A DNA stretch of 59,403 nucleotides from Bacillus sonorensis NBRC 101234 = KCTC 13918 (GCF_001592005.1 NZ_BCVZ01000021.1:1-59403); one strand, 5' to 3'; counted from the stretch's first letter, positions 33,435-42,006 are shown. Numbers and translations are program-made. The notes: generated by a model from the sequence alone, not told the origin.

Positions 33435-34220
33435 TTAATCCTCAGTGCTAAGAATGGCAACAGGACGAGCCCATCCGGCCGAGGCTTTTTCGACTTTTAT
33501 CGGAAACGCCATCACATAAAAACCGGTGGAAGGGAGTTGATCAAGATTCGCAAGCTTTTCAATTTGGCAGTAAGGAATTTTACTTCCGGCAAAATGTCCT
33601 TCCCATACTATGGCGGGATCTTTTTCTTTCGCGTAGCGTTTGGCCGTTGAACTGAATGGCGCGTCCCAGCTCCAAGCGTCAGTACCGACAAGCCGCACGC
33701 CGCGCTCAGTTAAATAGAGCGTTGCTTCGCGGCCCATTCCGCAGCCGCTGTCTAAGTAATCCTTTTCCCCGTATTTCGCACCAGCCGACGTATTCACAAA
33801 CACAACATCGCCGGGAACCAGCTGATGGTTGATTCGGTTAAGTTCTCGTTCGATTTCTTCAGCAGTGACGATATGTCCATCTTCAAAATGTCTAAAATCC
33901 AATTTAACGCCAGGGCCATGAAACCAATCAAGAGGAACCTCATCTATAGTCGGCATTGGTTTGCCGTCATCTGTAACAGAGCGGTAATGATAAGGTGAAT
34001 CGATATGAGTTCCCGCATGCGTCGACATGTTCACTTTTTCTATTGCCCAGCCTTCCTGGCCGGGAAGATCCTTTCGAGAAAGCCCGGGAAAGCTTTGGGT
34101 CATCTGCTGAGCACCTTGTTTGTGGTCTGCATACTCGATTTCAGGTATAAAACCTGGCGGGTCAGATGGAATACCGCCTTTTAGGGATACTGATAGATCT
34201 ACGATTTGCTGTATTTTCAT
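33435..34220 (-). CDS. cyclase-family metal-dependent hydrolase (kynurenine formamidase-like fold)
   Basis: 261 residues from ATG 34220 (SD AAAGGAG; the longer frame lacks an SD). PF04199 'putative cyclase' family: metal-binding HAGTHIDSPYHY, GDVVFVNTSAGAKYGE, and a conserved GTDAWSWDAPF. Members hydrolyse formamides, lactones or isatin; this one has the longer form with the WSWD motif and is not a clear KynB. No kynurenine genes are nearby. Confidence 0.8.
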   Translation of the reverse strand: MKIQQIVDLSVSLKGGIPSDPPGFIPEIEYADHKQGAQQMTQSFPGLSRKDLPGQEGWAIEKVNMSTHAGTHIDSPYHYRSVTDDGKPMPTIDEVPLDWFHGPGVKLDFRHFEDGHIVTAEEIERELNRINHQLVPGDVVFVNTSAGAKYGEKDYLDSGCGMGREATLYLTERGVRLVGTDAWSWDAPFSSTAKRYAKEKDPAIVWEGHFAGSKIPYCQIEKLANLDQLPSTGFYVMAFPIKVEKASAGWARPVAILSTED

Positions 34221-34418
34221 TCGTTTTTCTCCTTTGCTAAAGAATGGATCATCCTGAACAACCTGGATGATGTTTAAAACTTTCCTGTACCTGCACGTAA
34301 GAAAATGAAAAAGACGGCAATTTTCAATCATTCTGTATATTTTTTATTGTACATAGATGTAAGCTTCATTTATATAAGTCTCTGCTAGTATTTTTAAATT
34401 TGGCCGGGAATTGGAAAA

Positions 34419-34434
34419 CGTGATATAGCTCACA
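34419..34434 (+). promoter_or_regulatory. FNR/CRP-like site
   Basis: CGTGATATAGCTCACA matches TGTGA-N6-TCACA with one mismatch, about 84 bp before the DGC gene. A TGTAAA -10-like hexamer lies at 34454. Binding by Bacillus Fnr is possible but untested. Confidence 0.35.
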
Positions 34435-34517
34435 GTTTCCTTTATGCCCTTCGTGTAAAGTGAATGATAGTTTTTGCCGTGATCAGAATCAAGAAATGAA
34501 TTGGGAGGAGTTAACCG

Positions 34518-34883
34518 ATGAAAAGAACTGATTTGCCTTTAGTGTATTCATGCTCCGGATGTTCCTCGGCCGCACAAACGGCTAACATGATCGCCATCAA
34601 AATGGATCGGGAAAAATTGGCCGAAATGTCCTGCATTGCCGGAGTTGGCGGTGATGTGAAACCGCTTGTTAAAACAGCAACATCCGGACGGGATATCATT
34701 GCAATTGACGGCTGTCCTTTATGCTGCTGCAAGAGCTGTTTGGCTAAGCATGACGTTCAGCCAAAGCATCATTTCATACTGTCGGATTTTAATGTACCAA
34801 AGAAAAAGGGTGTAGATCCTGACCCTGTCCTTTATATAAATGCGTATGATCAGATTTTGCAGCTCACAAATCAGAAATCCTAA
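34518..34883 (+). CDS. DGC-domain putative zinc-binding protein
   Basis: 121 residues with a Cys pattern of the DGC family (PF08859): YSCSGCSSAAQ near the N-terminus, MSCIAGVGGD, and IDGCPLCCCKSCL. The cysteines are thought to bind zinc or another metal; the role is unknown. ATG with GGGAGGAG. Single gene with its own terminator and a possible FNR-like site upstream. Confidence 0.82.
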   Translation: MKRTDLPLVYSCSGCSSAAQTANMIAIKMDREKLAEMSCIAGVGGDVKPLVKTATSGRDIIAIDGCPLCCCKSCLAKHDVQPKHHFILSDFNVPKKKGVDPDPVLYINAYDQILQLTNQKS

Positions 34884-34896
34884 GCTGTTCATTTAG

Positions 34897-34926
34897 AAAA
34901 CGACTATCCCGGTAGTCGTTTTTTTT
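34897..34926 (+). terminator. terminator of the DGC gene
   Basis: AAAACGACTA-TCCCGG-TAGTCGTTTT followed by TTTT. Confidence 0.9.
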
Positions 34927-34940
34927 ACGGCATAGCGGAG

Positions 34941-34993
34941 ATTACAAATGACAAAATAAATTATTTGTCATTTGTAATATTCTTTGCTATGAT
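34941..34993 (+). promoter_or_regulatory. TetR operator and promoter
   Basis: ATTACAAATGACAAA-N8-TTTGTCATTTGTAAT (34941-34978), perfect 15-bp arms. The right arm contains the -35 TTGTCA (34965-34970). After a 17-bp spacer follows TATGAT (34988-34993). Confidence 0.85.
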
Positions 34994-35039
34994 GAATCCA
35001 AGGAGGTGGCACAAACGGCTCGAATACAGCAGCCGAACA

Positions 35040-35624
35040 ATGATGAAGAATTCTTCAGAAGTGTTAACCAAGGAACAAATACTGACAGCAACAGAAGAAA
35101 CATTAAGGCGGTTTGGCGTTGCCAAAACATCGATCACAGATGTGGCGAAAGCGCTGAACGTCAGTCATGGCACGATTTACCGCCATTTTAAAAGCAAAAA
35201 AGAGATTTTTGAAGCCGCTACCGAGATGTGGCTGAATGAAAAGATTTTGAAGCCGCTTACCGATGTTTATCACGATTCTTCTCTTAAAGGCGCAGCGCAT
35301 GTGAAAGCTTATATCGAGAAATTGTTCGAGCTTAAGCGGTATTATGCCGGAAAAGATGAAGAATTGTTTGCCATGTATGCAAAAGTAACCAATGAATCGT
35401 CTAAGCTGGTCGACGAAAACATCGACCAAATCGTCAAGCAATTGAGTGAGCTTATTGCCCGCTGTCCTGTCAATCCAAGCGATTCAGAACAATTGGCAAA
35501 GGCCGTCTTTTACGCAACAGAACGCTTCCATCATCCGGCACATGCAAATGAGTGGAAAAGAGATACGATTGAACAGGAATTTGACATGGTTTGGAATGTG
35601 ATAGAAAAAGGATTTTTAAAATAA
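35040..35624 (+). CDS. TetR-family regulator
   Basis: About 194 residues. TetR HTH: LTATEETLRRFGVAKTSITD and LNVSHGTIYRHFKSK; C-terminal YvdT/TetR_C-type ligand domain. Start uncertain: the predicted transcription start (about 35000) lies after the in-frame ATGs at 34989/34992, so ATG 35040 or 35043 is preferred although the strong AAGGAGGTGG (35000-35009) is 30 nt away. Followed 23 bp later by an SDR gene, forming an operon under the 15-bp dyad operator. Confidence 0.82.
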   Translation: MMKNSSEVLTKEQILTATEETLRRFGVAKTSITDVAKALNVSHGTIYRHFKSKKEIFEAATEMWLNEKILKPLTDVYHDSSLKGAAHVKAYIEKLFELKRYYAGKDEELFAMYAKVTNESSKLVDENIDQIVKQLSELIARCPVNPSDSEQLAKAVFYATERFHHPAHANEWKRDTIEQEFDMVWNVIEKGFLK

Positions 35625-35647
35625 ACCATTGAGGCGGAGGATAAAAC

Positions 35648-36388
35648 ATGCAGGATGTAAAAGGAAAAACAGCAATTGTAACAGGGGCTTCAAGAGGAAT
35701 CGGCCGGACGATTGCCGAACAGCTGGCCGGGCTCGGAATCAAAGTCGCCGTTAATTATGCAAGCAGCCCGGAAAAGGCAAAAGAAGTGGTAGAAGGCATT
35801 CGGGAAAAGGGCGGTGAAGCCGTTGCCGTCCAGGCTGACCTCAGCACGGTCGCCGGTGTGAAATCGTTATTTACCAAAACAGTAGAGGCTTTCGGCAAAG
35901 TGGATATCCTGATCAACAATGCCGGAGTGAACATTTACAAACCGATTCAAGACGTCACAGAAGAAGACTTTGATAAGCAATTCAATCTTAACGTCAAAGG
36001 CACATTTTTTGCTTGCCAGCAGGCGATGACATACATGGAGGAAAAGGGGAGAATCGTCAACTTTTCGACATCTGTCGCGGGGCAAATGTTTCCGACATAC
36101 AGCGTCTATGCGGGAACAAAAGGGGCTGTTGAACAGTTTACCCGCCAGCTTGCCAAGGAATTCGCCGCAAAGCAGATTACGATTAACGCGGTAGCCCCGG
36201 GGCCTGTCAACACTGAGCTGTTTACTGAAGGGAAGACGGAAGAGCAGATCGAAGGGCTGAAAAAGTCGATTGGGCTCGGGCGCATCGGTGAACCGGAAGA
36301 CATCGCAAATGTGATTGAATTTTTGGTCAGCGAAAAATCGCAATGGATCACAGGCCAGACGATCCGCGTGAACGGCGGATTTATTTAA
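35648..36388 (+). CDS. short-chain dehydrogenase/reductase
   Basis: 246 residues, classical SDR: TGASRGIG cofactor motif (about 13-20), NNAG (about 90), catalytic Ser in FSTSVAG and YAGTK (Tyr-x3-Lys), C-terminal GQTIRVNGGF. The Arg in GASRG and lack of an acidic residue after strand 2 (NYASS) favour NADPH. Similar to 3-oxoacyl-ACP reductase-like SDRs. ATG with GGCGGAGG. It belongs to the TetR operon, so probably the regulated detoxification enzyme. Confidence 0.88.
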   Translation: MQDVKGKTAIVTGASRGIGRTIAEQLAGLGIKVAVNYASSPEKAKEVVEGIREKGGEAVAVQADLSTVAGVKSLFTKTVEAFGKVDILINNAGVNIYKPIQDVTEEDFDKQFNLNVKGTFFACQQAMTYMEEKGRIVNFSTSVAGQMFPTYSVYAGTKGAVEQFTRQLAKEFAAKQITINAVAPGPVNTELFTEGKTEEQIEGLKKSIGLGRIGEPEDIANVIEFLVSEKSQWITGQTIRVNGGFI

Positions 36389-36398
36389 AAACACGATG

Positions 36399-36431
36399 AA
36401 GAGCCTAAGAATTCTTTTCTTGGGCTCTTTC
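36399..36431. terminator. bidirectional terminator
   Basis: AAGAGCC-TAAGAATTCTTTTCTT-GGGCTCTT between two converging genes. Confidence 0.7.
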
Positions 36432-36436
36432 TGTGA

Positions 36437-37255
36437 TCAATCAAAGCGATTTTGCAAAACTTCATCCAGCTTCTCAGCGAACTCCTTCGGATATAATGAG
36501 CAGCCGACATGATTGCCGGGAAAATCGGCAACGCCCGTTCCGACATGCTCAGCCAACGCTTGCGCATACCGGTAAGGGAGAAATCCCTTTGAATCAATCC
36601 CGCCTGCAGGCACGGCGACCATTGATGAAGCCCTCAACCTGTTTAGATCAGGCCTGTATTCTCTCAGCGCCGGCACTTCCGATCGTATAAAATAATCGAT
36701 ATTGGCCATCAGCTGCTCCATCCGGGCCGCCGGCCGCTTTGGCTGGGCGGATGCCGTAATGCCCATTGCTTGTGCAAACTCTTCCAAAGCCGGTAAACCG
36801 TTTTGTTGATAATGGTTTTCAAGGTTCTTCAAGCTTTTGATTCCCAAGATGCGGTCACTGCCTGACAACAGCTGCGGAATCGGTGGTTCGTGTGCGACAA
36901 GACCGCGGATTTGTTCAGGATGATGGATGGCCAGATCAACGCCGATGACTGCTCCCGAACTGCAGCCGAAAACAAAGGCGGGTTTATCGGTCAGGCTGGC
37001 GAGCAGACGGTGGGCGTCATCGCTGTGCACGGAAATCCGGCAGCTTTCGTTCGGGTTTTCAAGTCTGCTGCGCGAGTGGCCGCGGCGGTCATAGGTGACG
37101 ACGGTATAGCGGTCGGACAAAAGGCCGGCAATCGGGTATGAATCAGCATCGCCGTTGCCGCCGTGTATCATAAGCAGGACAGGTCCTGTTCCGCGCATCT
37201 CGTAGTAGAGGCTGGCCCCGGGCACCCTCAATATCCTGTTTTTTACTTCAGTCAT
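36437..37255 (-). CDS. alpha/beta hydrolase
   Basis: 272 residues from ATG 37255 (SD GAGAGGAG). Alpha/beta-hydrolase fold: oxyanion HGGNGD, RRGHSRS, nucleophile elbow GCSSGA, late catalytic His in FPGNHVG. Cytosolic esterase/lactonase/haloperoxidase-like; substrate unknown. It stands alone, converging on the SDR gene. Confidence 0.83.
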   Translation of the reverse strand: MTEVKNRILRVPGASLYYEMRGTGPVLLMIHGGNGDADSYPIAGLLSDRYTVVTYDRRGHSRSRLENPNESCRISVHSDDAHRLLASLTDKPAFVFGCSSGAVIGVDLAIHHPEQIRGLVAHEPPIPQLLSGSDRILGIKSLKNLENHYQQNGLPALEEFAQAMGITASAQPKRPAARMEQLMANIDYFIRSEVPALREYRPDLNRLRASSMVAVPAGGIDSKGFLPYRYAQALAEHVGTGVADFPGNHVGCSLYPKEFAEKLDEVLQNRFD

Positions 37256-37398
37256 GATGACATACTCTCCTCTCTTTGTGATCATCACACCTTTACAATA
37301 CATGATGAGAGCCGTGATCAACAGGCAGAAATCGGCTGAGAAACAAACTCGCCATATAGGAAAAGCACCGATCGTGACCGATCAGTGCTTCGCTTCTT

Positions 37399-37662
37399 TT
37401 ATTTCGAGTACACAATCTTTTTGACCGTTTCTACAGAGAGGTGATGGTCATCAGCCAATTGATCAATCGTTCTGCCGTTTTTAAAAGCTTTTTTCATCAA
37501 AGCATTTCGGTCATCAATCAGCTTTCTCGCCCCAGACCGGGCGCCCCATTTTTGATGGGCGGATACGGGTTTAGGGATATAGATTGTTTCTCCTTGAACA
37601 TATTGTTGAATTTCTGATATCAGCTTTTCGGGTAAAATAGCCGCTGCATTGAGATATGCCAT
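37399..37662 (-). CDS. small HTH protein (CD3324/Mor-like)
   Basis: 87 residues. N-terminal half LPEKLISEIQQYVQGETIYIP and a C-terminal helix-turn-helix (TIDQLADDHHLSVETVKKIV), the layout of small Mor/CD3324-family regulators common in Firmicutes. SD AAGGAG before ATG. Target unknown. A short hairpin with T-run follows at about 37370-37396. Confidence 0.75.
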   Translation of the reverse strand: MAYLNAAAILPEKLISEIQQYVQGETIYIPKPVSAHQKWGARSGARKLIDDRNALMKKAFKNGRTIDQLADDHHLSVETVKKIVYSK

Positions 37663-37713
37663 GTCTGCCAGCTCCTTATTTTTGATCGCAAAATAAGGTG
37701 CAAAGCCAATCGA

Positions 37714-37854
37714 TCAGAAAAACTCATTCAGGCGATGGGTGATCATGTCCGCCCCATGCAAAGTATCGCCTTTCCAATCACAGGCTTTGCATGAGTCGCT
37801 TTTGTATCCGGCATTGTGATAATTGCCATATTCCCACCTCCTCTTGGAACCCAT
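37714..37854 (-). pseudogene. small CxxC protein gene, probably frameshifted at its start
   Basis: A strong SD (AAGAGGAGG) precedes ATG 37829, but that frame gives only 28 ordinary residues. The overlapping frame reads GNYHNAGYKSDSCKACDWKG and then DTLHGADMITHRLNEFF to TGA 37714, which looks like a real small zinc-ribbon or CxxC protein. One extra G after the ATG (ATGGGC) would join the SD/start to it. Its only in-frame ATG (37854) overlaps a -10-like TATAAT. Confidence 0.4.
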
Positions 37855-37946
37855 TATAAAACGGTTCAAAACAAAAATGAAGAATATCGTGAGACGGCAA
37901 AACTGCCATCTGGTTTTCTAAAGCTGAAAAAAAGATGTCAATGGCG

Positions 37947-37974
37947 CAAACTATTTTCCACCTTTTCACGTCTA
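37947..37974 (+). promoter_or_regulatory. ECF (SigV-type) promoter of sigV
   Basis: CAAAC (37947-37951), 17-bp spacer, CGTCTA (37969-37974). The same -10 occurs before oatA, consistent with autoregulation. Confidence 0.6.
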
Positions 37975-38017
37975 TACATATTGGAAAAGCCTATGGAAAA
38001 AGGAGCTCTTTATAGCA

Positions 38018-38515
38018 ATGAAGAAACAAACAGCCGAAGCGTCGCTTGTTGCGTTCATAACTGACGGGAAAGAACATGTTTACCGACTGGCGTACAGTTA
38101 TGTGAAAAATCAGGAGGACGCGCTAGATATTGTTCAGGAATCGATCCACAAAGCGCTGGCTTCTGTCGATTCCCTTCGAAATCCCGAAACCATGAAAAGC
38201 TGGTTTTATAAAATTCTGGTACGCACAGCAATCGACTTTCTCCGAAAGCAAAAGAAACTAAAAGTGATGGATGATCAAACAATAGAGTATCTAAGCAAAG
38301 GAAAAGAAGATACATATCAAGATACAGACCTTTATGAAGCCCTTGAAGAATTGCCGCATCCATATAAAACGATTATCGTCCTGCGGTTTTTCGAGGATCT
38401 GAAATTAGAAGAAATAGCGGAAATCACCGGGGAAAACATCAATACGACCAAAACCCGGCTCTACAGAGGGCTGAAGCTCATGCGCATTCATTTGGCGAAG
38501 GAGGACCTGTCGTAA
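38018..38515 (+). CDS. sigV: ECF sigma factor SigV
   Basis: 165 residues. Sigma region 2 (VYRLAYSYVKNQEDALDIVQE) and region 4 (LPHPYKTIIVLRFFEDLKLEEI, NTTKTRLYRGLK) of ECF30-type sigma factors. SigV directs lysozyme-resistance genes in Bacillus. ATG with AAAGGAG. Its TAA overlaps the ATG of rsiV (TAATG), so translation is coupled, as usual for sigma/anti-sigma pairs. Identification rests on sequence plus the adjacent RsiV-type anti-sigma and oatA. Confidence 0.9.
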   Translation: MKKQTAEASLVAFITDGKEHVYRLAYSYVKNQEDALDIVQESIHKALASVDSLRNPETMKSWFYKILVRTAIDFLRKQKKLKVMDDQTIEYLSKGKEDTYQDTDLYEALEELPHPYKTIIVLRFFEDLKLEEIAEITGENINTTKTRLYRGLKLMRIHLAKEDLS

Positions 38516-39375
38516 TGGATAAGAAATTGGAACAATTAAGAGAAGAGTATCAAAACGTGCCCATTCCTAAAGAGCTGGACGAAATGGTCGAAAAAGCCCT
38601 TCAGCATCGTCCGCAAAGGAAGCGGAAGATCCTGATGTGGCCCGCATCAATAGCCGTGGCGGCGGCTGTGTTATTTGCCGCGGCCGTCAACATCAACCCC
38701 GACGCCGCCCAAGCCATGTCGAAAATCCCCGTTATCGGCAAAGTCGTCAAAGCGATCACGTTTACCGAGATCAAACAAGAGAAAGACCAGTCGAGCATTG
38801 ATGTGAAAACACCGGCACTGTCCGGGCTGTCCAATCGTGAACTTGAGGAGAACGTCAACAAAAAGTATTTGAAAGAAAGCCAAAAGCTTTACAATGAATT
38901 TATGGAGGCCACCTCCAAACATAAAAAAGGGCATCTCAGCATTTACAGCGATTATGAGACAGTAACAGACACGAGGGACTTGATCTCGATTCGCCGGAAT
39001 ATCGAAAAAACGCAGGCATCCAGCTACACTCAGCAGCGCTATATCACCATCGACAAAAAGAACGAAATCCTGCTGACGCTGAAGAGTTTGTTTAAAGATG
39101 ACCGCTATATCGATGTCATCAGCCAAAACATTAAAGAGCAAATGAAGCAGCAAATGAAGGAAGATCATGATAAAATTTATTGGATTGATGATGATGAAAT
39201 CGAGCCATTCAAAAAAATTCGCGCTGACCAAAACTTTTACATTACTGAAGATCATAAATTGGTGATTTCGTTTGACGAATATGAAGTTGCGCCCGGATAT
39301 ATGGGGGTCGCAGAGTTTGAAATTCCGACCGGCGTTATTTCAAAACTGCTCGTCGGAAGCCGCTACATCCGCTAG
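38515..39375 (+). CDS. rsiV: anti-sigma-V factor / lysozyme receptor RsiV
   Basis: 286 residues. Short cytosolic N-terminus, one TM (about 39-60, ILMWPASIAVAAAVLFAAAV) and an extracytoplasmic DUF4179/DUF3298-type domain. In B. subtilis RsiV binds lysozyme directly, is cut by signal peptidase and RasP, and releases SigV. An Ala-x-Ala-like segment (PDAAQAMSKIP) just after the TM is where signal peptidase would cut. Coupled to sigV; a hairpin follows its stop. Confidence 0.92.
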   Translation: MDKKLEQLREEYQNVPIPKELDEMVEKALQHRPQRKRKILMWPASIAVAAAVLFAAAVNINPDAAQAMSKIPVIGKVVKAITFTEIKQEKDQSSIDVKTPALSGLSNRELEENVNKKYLKESQKLYNEFMEATSKHKKGHLSIYSDYETVTDTRDLISIRRNIEKTQASSYTQQRYITIDKKNEILLTLKSLFKDDRYIDVISQNIKEQMKQQMKEDHDKIYWIDDDEIEPFKKIRADQNFYITEDHKLVISFDEYEVAPGYMGVAEFEIPTGVISKLLVGSRYIR

Positions 39376-39382
39376 CAAGGCA

Positions 39383-39415
39383 AAACATCCATGATGCCGC
39401 GGATCATGGATGTTT
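39383..39415. terminator. hairpin between rsiV and oatA
   Basis: AAACATCCATGAT-N7-ATCATGGATGTTT, strong stem with only a short T-run. Probably attenuates read-through into oatA. Confidence 0.6.
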
Positions 39416-39482
39416 GCTGTGCGTTGCCTGCTCTATGAGGAACGGTCAGGGAGAAAAAAGTTTAGCATTTCATCGTACTTTT

Positions 39483-39512
39483 TGAAACAAAATGCCATCT
39501 CGTTTTCGTCTA
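39483..39512 (+). promoter_or_regulatory. second ECF promoter, before oatA
   Basis: TGAAAC (39483-39488), 18-bp spacer, CGTCTA (39507-39512), 70 bp before the oatA start. The -10 equals that of sigV. Confidence 0.65.
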
Positions 39513-39581
39513 TTATCTCGGAACCAATAGAAAAAGATGACGTAAAAACGGGAATAACCGCGACATTATTGGAGGAATACC

Positions 39582-41465
39582 ATGTTAGACAAGACGCAGC
39601 ATCATCGCTACATACCGGGGTTGGACGGACTTCGGGCTTTTGCCGTTCTGGCGGTCATCGCATACCATCTGAACTTCAATTGGGCCGACGGAGGCTTCAT
39701 CGGAGTCGACATCTTTTTTGTTTTATCCGGCTACTTGATTACATCCATCATATTGCCGGCGTATGGAGATGATATTAACTTGGATTTCCGCGGCTTTTGG
39801 ATCCGCCGGATGCGGCGCCTGGCGCCGGCCGCATCCCTCATGATCATCGCGACTGTCATATGGGTCGTATTGTTTCACCAGGAGCTGCTCCATACGGTGC
39901 GAGGAGATGCGGCATACTCTCTCTTGTATGTCAGCAATTGGTGGTTTATTTTCCATGATCTATCCTATTTTGACAGCTTTGGCTCTCCATCGCCTTTAAA
40001 AAACCTTTGGTCATTGGCAATTGAAGAGCAGTTTTATATCGCATGGCCGATTGTTCTGGTGGCGGGAATGTACATATGTAAAAAAAGAACCAAGCTGGCG
40101 GGAGCGGTTTTATTGCTTGCGCTTTGCTCGGCTGTATTAATGAGCGTGCTTTACGTCCCGGGCGGAGATCCGAGCCGCGTCTACTACGGAACAGATACGC
40201 GCTCTTTCGAACTCTTGATTGGCTGCGCTTTAGCCCTTGTGTGGCCGATGAAAAGGCTTTCTTCAAACAGGCTCCCAATCAGGCTGAAGCGGGCATTGCA
40301 CGGAACCGAGCTCGCCGCTTTTATGATCATAATACTGTGCATTTATCTCGTTGATGAATACGCTCCCTTTCTTTATCATGGCGGAATGCTTCTCATCAGT
40401 ATCATCGCCGCCATTTTGATCGCATGCGTCAGCCATCCAAGCAGCTTTTTGGGTCATCTCCTTTCATGGAAGCCGCTGCGCTGGATTGGTACGAGATCAT
40501 ACGGCATTTACCTTTGGCATTACCCTGTCATCGTATTGAGCACGCCTGTTCATGAGATTGGCAATCCGGTTTATTGGCATGATGCCCTTAAAATTGCCGC
40601 AACACTGATTCTCGCCGAGCTTTCGTATCGGTTCATCGAGAAGCCGATTCGGAATGACGGCTTTCGACCGTTTTTCCGCCGCGTTTTTGTTAACAGGATT
40701 GTGGAATGGAAAACGTCTTCAACAGTCAGCAGAATGTCGCTGGGATTGCTGTTTGCCGCCTTCATCATTTTTGCGGGAGGGCTTTCCGGAATAGCCGGAG
40801 AAAGCAAACAGCCGCGGCTGCCGCATGTCCAGGCCACAGGAGAAGCAGGTGATTCTTCATACCGGACCTCTGATCAAACAGGCGAAACCAATTCAACGCA
40901 CGATCAAAAAGAAACCGGGATACAGAAGAAAAACTCGAGCGGGCATCCGCATAAAGAAAAGAAGGCATCACAACAGCAAACAGAGGGAAAGGCGGAGAAG
41001 GATTCAGGGGAACACGTGCTGGCCATCGGCGATTCCGTCATGCTTGACATCGCGTCAAACCTTCGCCGCAAATATCCACATATAACGATAGACGGAAAGG
41101 TGGGGCGGCAGGTATCAGAAGCGCTCCATTTAACGCCAAAATACGCATCGTTTAACCAGCCGGACAAATCCGTCATTATCGAACTGGGGACGAACGGGTA
41201 TTTCACAGACAGCCAAATGGACGAGCTCCTTAACGCCTTCTCAAAAGCCCGCATTTATCTCGTGAACACGCGGGTGCCGCGCCAATGGGAGAGAAAGGTG
41301 AACGAGTCATTGCGCAGGCAGGCAGAAGGCCGCCGGAATGTTACATTGGTTGATTGGCACAGCGAAGCCATTGAGCACCCCGAATATTTTACCTCAGACG
41401 GCGTACACCTTGTGCCTAAAGGAGCTGAAGCTTTGACAGCACTTATCGTTCAAGCGGTGGAATAA
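39582..41465 (+). CDS. oatA: peptidoglycan O-acetyltransferase
   Basis: 627 residues. N-terminal acyltransferase-3 domain with about 10-11 TMs (PGLDGLRAFAVLAVI, FFVLSGYLIT, WSLAIEEQFYIAWP), a hydrophilic linker rich in Gln/Lys/Ser/Glu (about 420-475) and an extracellular SGNH-type domain (AIGDSVMLD Ser; SDGVHLVPKGAE with Asp/His). It moves acetyl groups across the membrane onto C6 of N-acetylmuramic acid, which blocks lysozyme. In B. subtilis it belongs to the sigV operon. Here it has both read-through past a hairpin and its own ECF promoter. ATG with GGAGG. Confidence 0.93.
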   Translation: MLDKTQHHRYIPGLDGLRAFAVLAVIAYHLNFNWADGGFIGVDIFFVLSGYLITSIILPAYGDDINLDFRGFWIRRMRRLAPAASLMIIATVIWVVLFHQELLHTVRGDAAYSLLYVSNWWFIFHDLSYFDSFGSPSPLKNLWSLAIEEQFYIAWPIVLVAGMYICKKRTKLAGAVLLLALCSAVLMSVLYVPGGDPSRVYYGTDTRSFELLIGCALALVWPMKRLSSNRLPIRLKRALHGTELAAFMIIILCIYLVDEYAPFLYHGGMLLISIIAAILIACVSHPSSFLGHLLSWKPLRWIGTRSYGIYLWHYPVIVLSTPVHEIGNPVYWHDALKIAATLILAELSYRFIEKPIRNDGFRPFFRRVFVNRIVEWKTSSTVSRMSLGLLFAAFIIFAGGLSGIAGESKQPRLPHVQATGEAGDSSYRTSDQTGETNSTHDQKETGIQKKNSSGHPHKEKKASQQQTEGKAEKDSGEHVLAIGDSVMLDIASNLRRKYPHITIDGKVGRQVSEALHLTPKYASFNQPDKSVIIELGTNGYFTDSQMDELLNAFSKARIYLVNTRVPRQWERKVNESLRRQAEGRRNVTLVDWHSEAIEHPEYFTSDGVHLVPKGAEALTALIVQAVE

Positions 41466-41476
41466 AGATTTTACAT

Positions 41477-41509
41477 AAAAAGAGGCTTTTGGTGAAGCCT
41501 CTTTTCGTT
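41477..41509 (+). terminator. oatA terminator
   Basis: AAAAGAGGCTT-N7-AAGCCTCTTTT. Confidence 0.85.
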
Positions 41510-41529
41510 TAAGAAATTGCCGGGTTTTT

Positions 41530-42006
41530 CTAAACCCTCTTTCTGAGCAGCTTGATGACATACGGCGTTTTTAAAGTTTCTTTTATTAGTGTGCTTGGCT
41601 GTTTGCTAAAATGATTGATTTGTTTTCTTCTATGCGGAACCATGAACAAAGGCAGCCGGCTTGGATGAAACCAGCCGATTTTTGCTGTTTCATCCCCTTC
41701 TTTCAGCGGTTCACCGCCCAGCAATTTTCCTGTATAAATATACTGCATATCCCGGCAATCGGGCTGGTAGTATTCTCCTATTTTGCGTTCAATGGACACG
41801 TGGTAACCCGTTTCTTCTTTCATTTCCCTGATGGCGCATGTTTCCGGATGTTCATGTTTGTCCAATCTGCCTCCGGGTAAATCCCAGAGAGGAACATCTT
41901 TTCTTTTCACCAGAAGTATTTTTCCTTCATCATTTTCCACAATCGTGAAACAGCCTATCGTATTGACAGCATTCAAATGAACATAACTCCTTTTTCTATG
42001 TGTCAT
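41530..42006 (-). CDS. NUDIX hydrolase
   Basis: 158 residues from ATG 42006 (SD TTGGAAG; the longer frame has none). The NUDIX box is intact: GGRLDKHEHPE then REMKEETGY (G-x5-E-x7-REMKEETG). Hydrolyses a nucleoside-diphosphate-linked substrate with Mg2+; substrate not predictable. The basic C-terminus (RRKQINHF, KLLRKRV) is unusual but the fold is clear. Converges on oatA. Confidence 0.88.
   Translation of the reverse strand: MTHRKRSYVHLNAVNTIGCFTIVENDEGKILLVKRKDVPLWDLPGGRLDKHEHPETCAIREMKEETGYHVSIERKIGEYYQPDCRDMQYIYTGKLLGGEPLKEGDETAKIGWFHPSRLPLFMVPHRRKQINHFSKQPSTLIKETLKTPYVIKLLRKRV

Noticed and set aside
34382..34440. A cre site in TTGGAAAACGTGATA upstream of the DGC gene.
   Set aside because: The central CG is displaced relative to the cre consensus; the FNR-like dyad explains the symmetry better.
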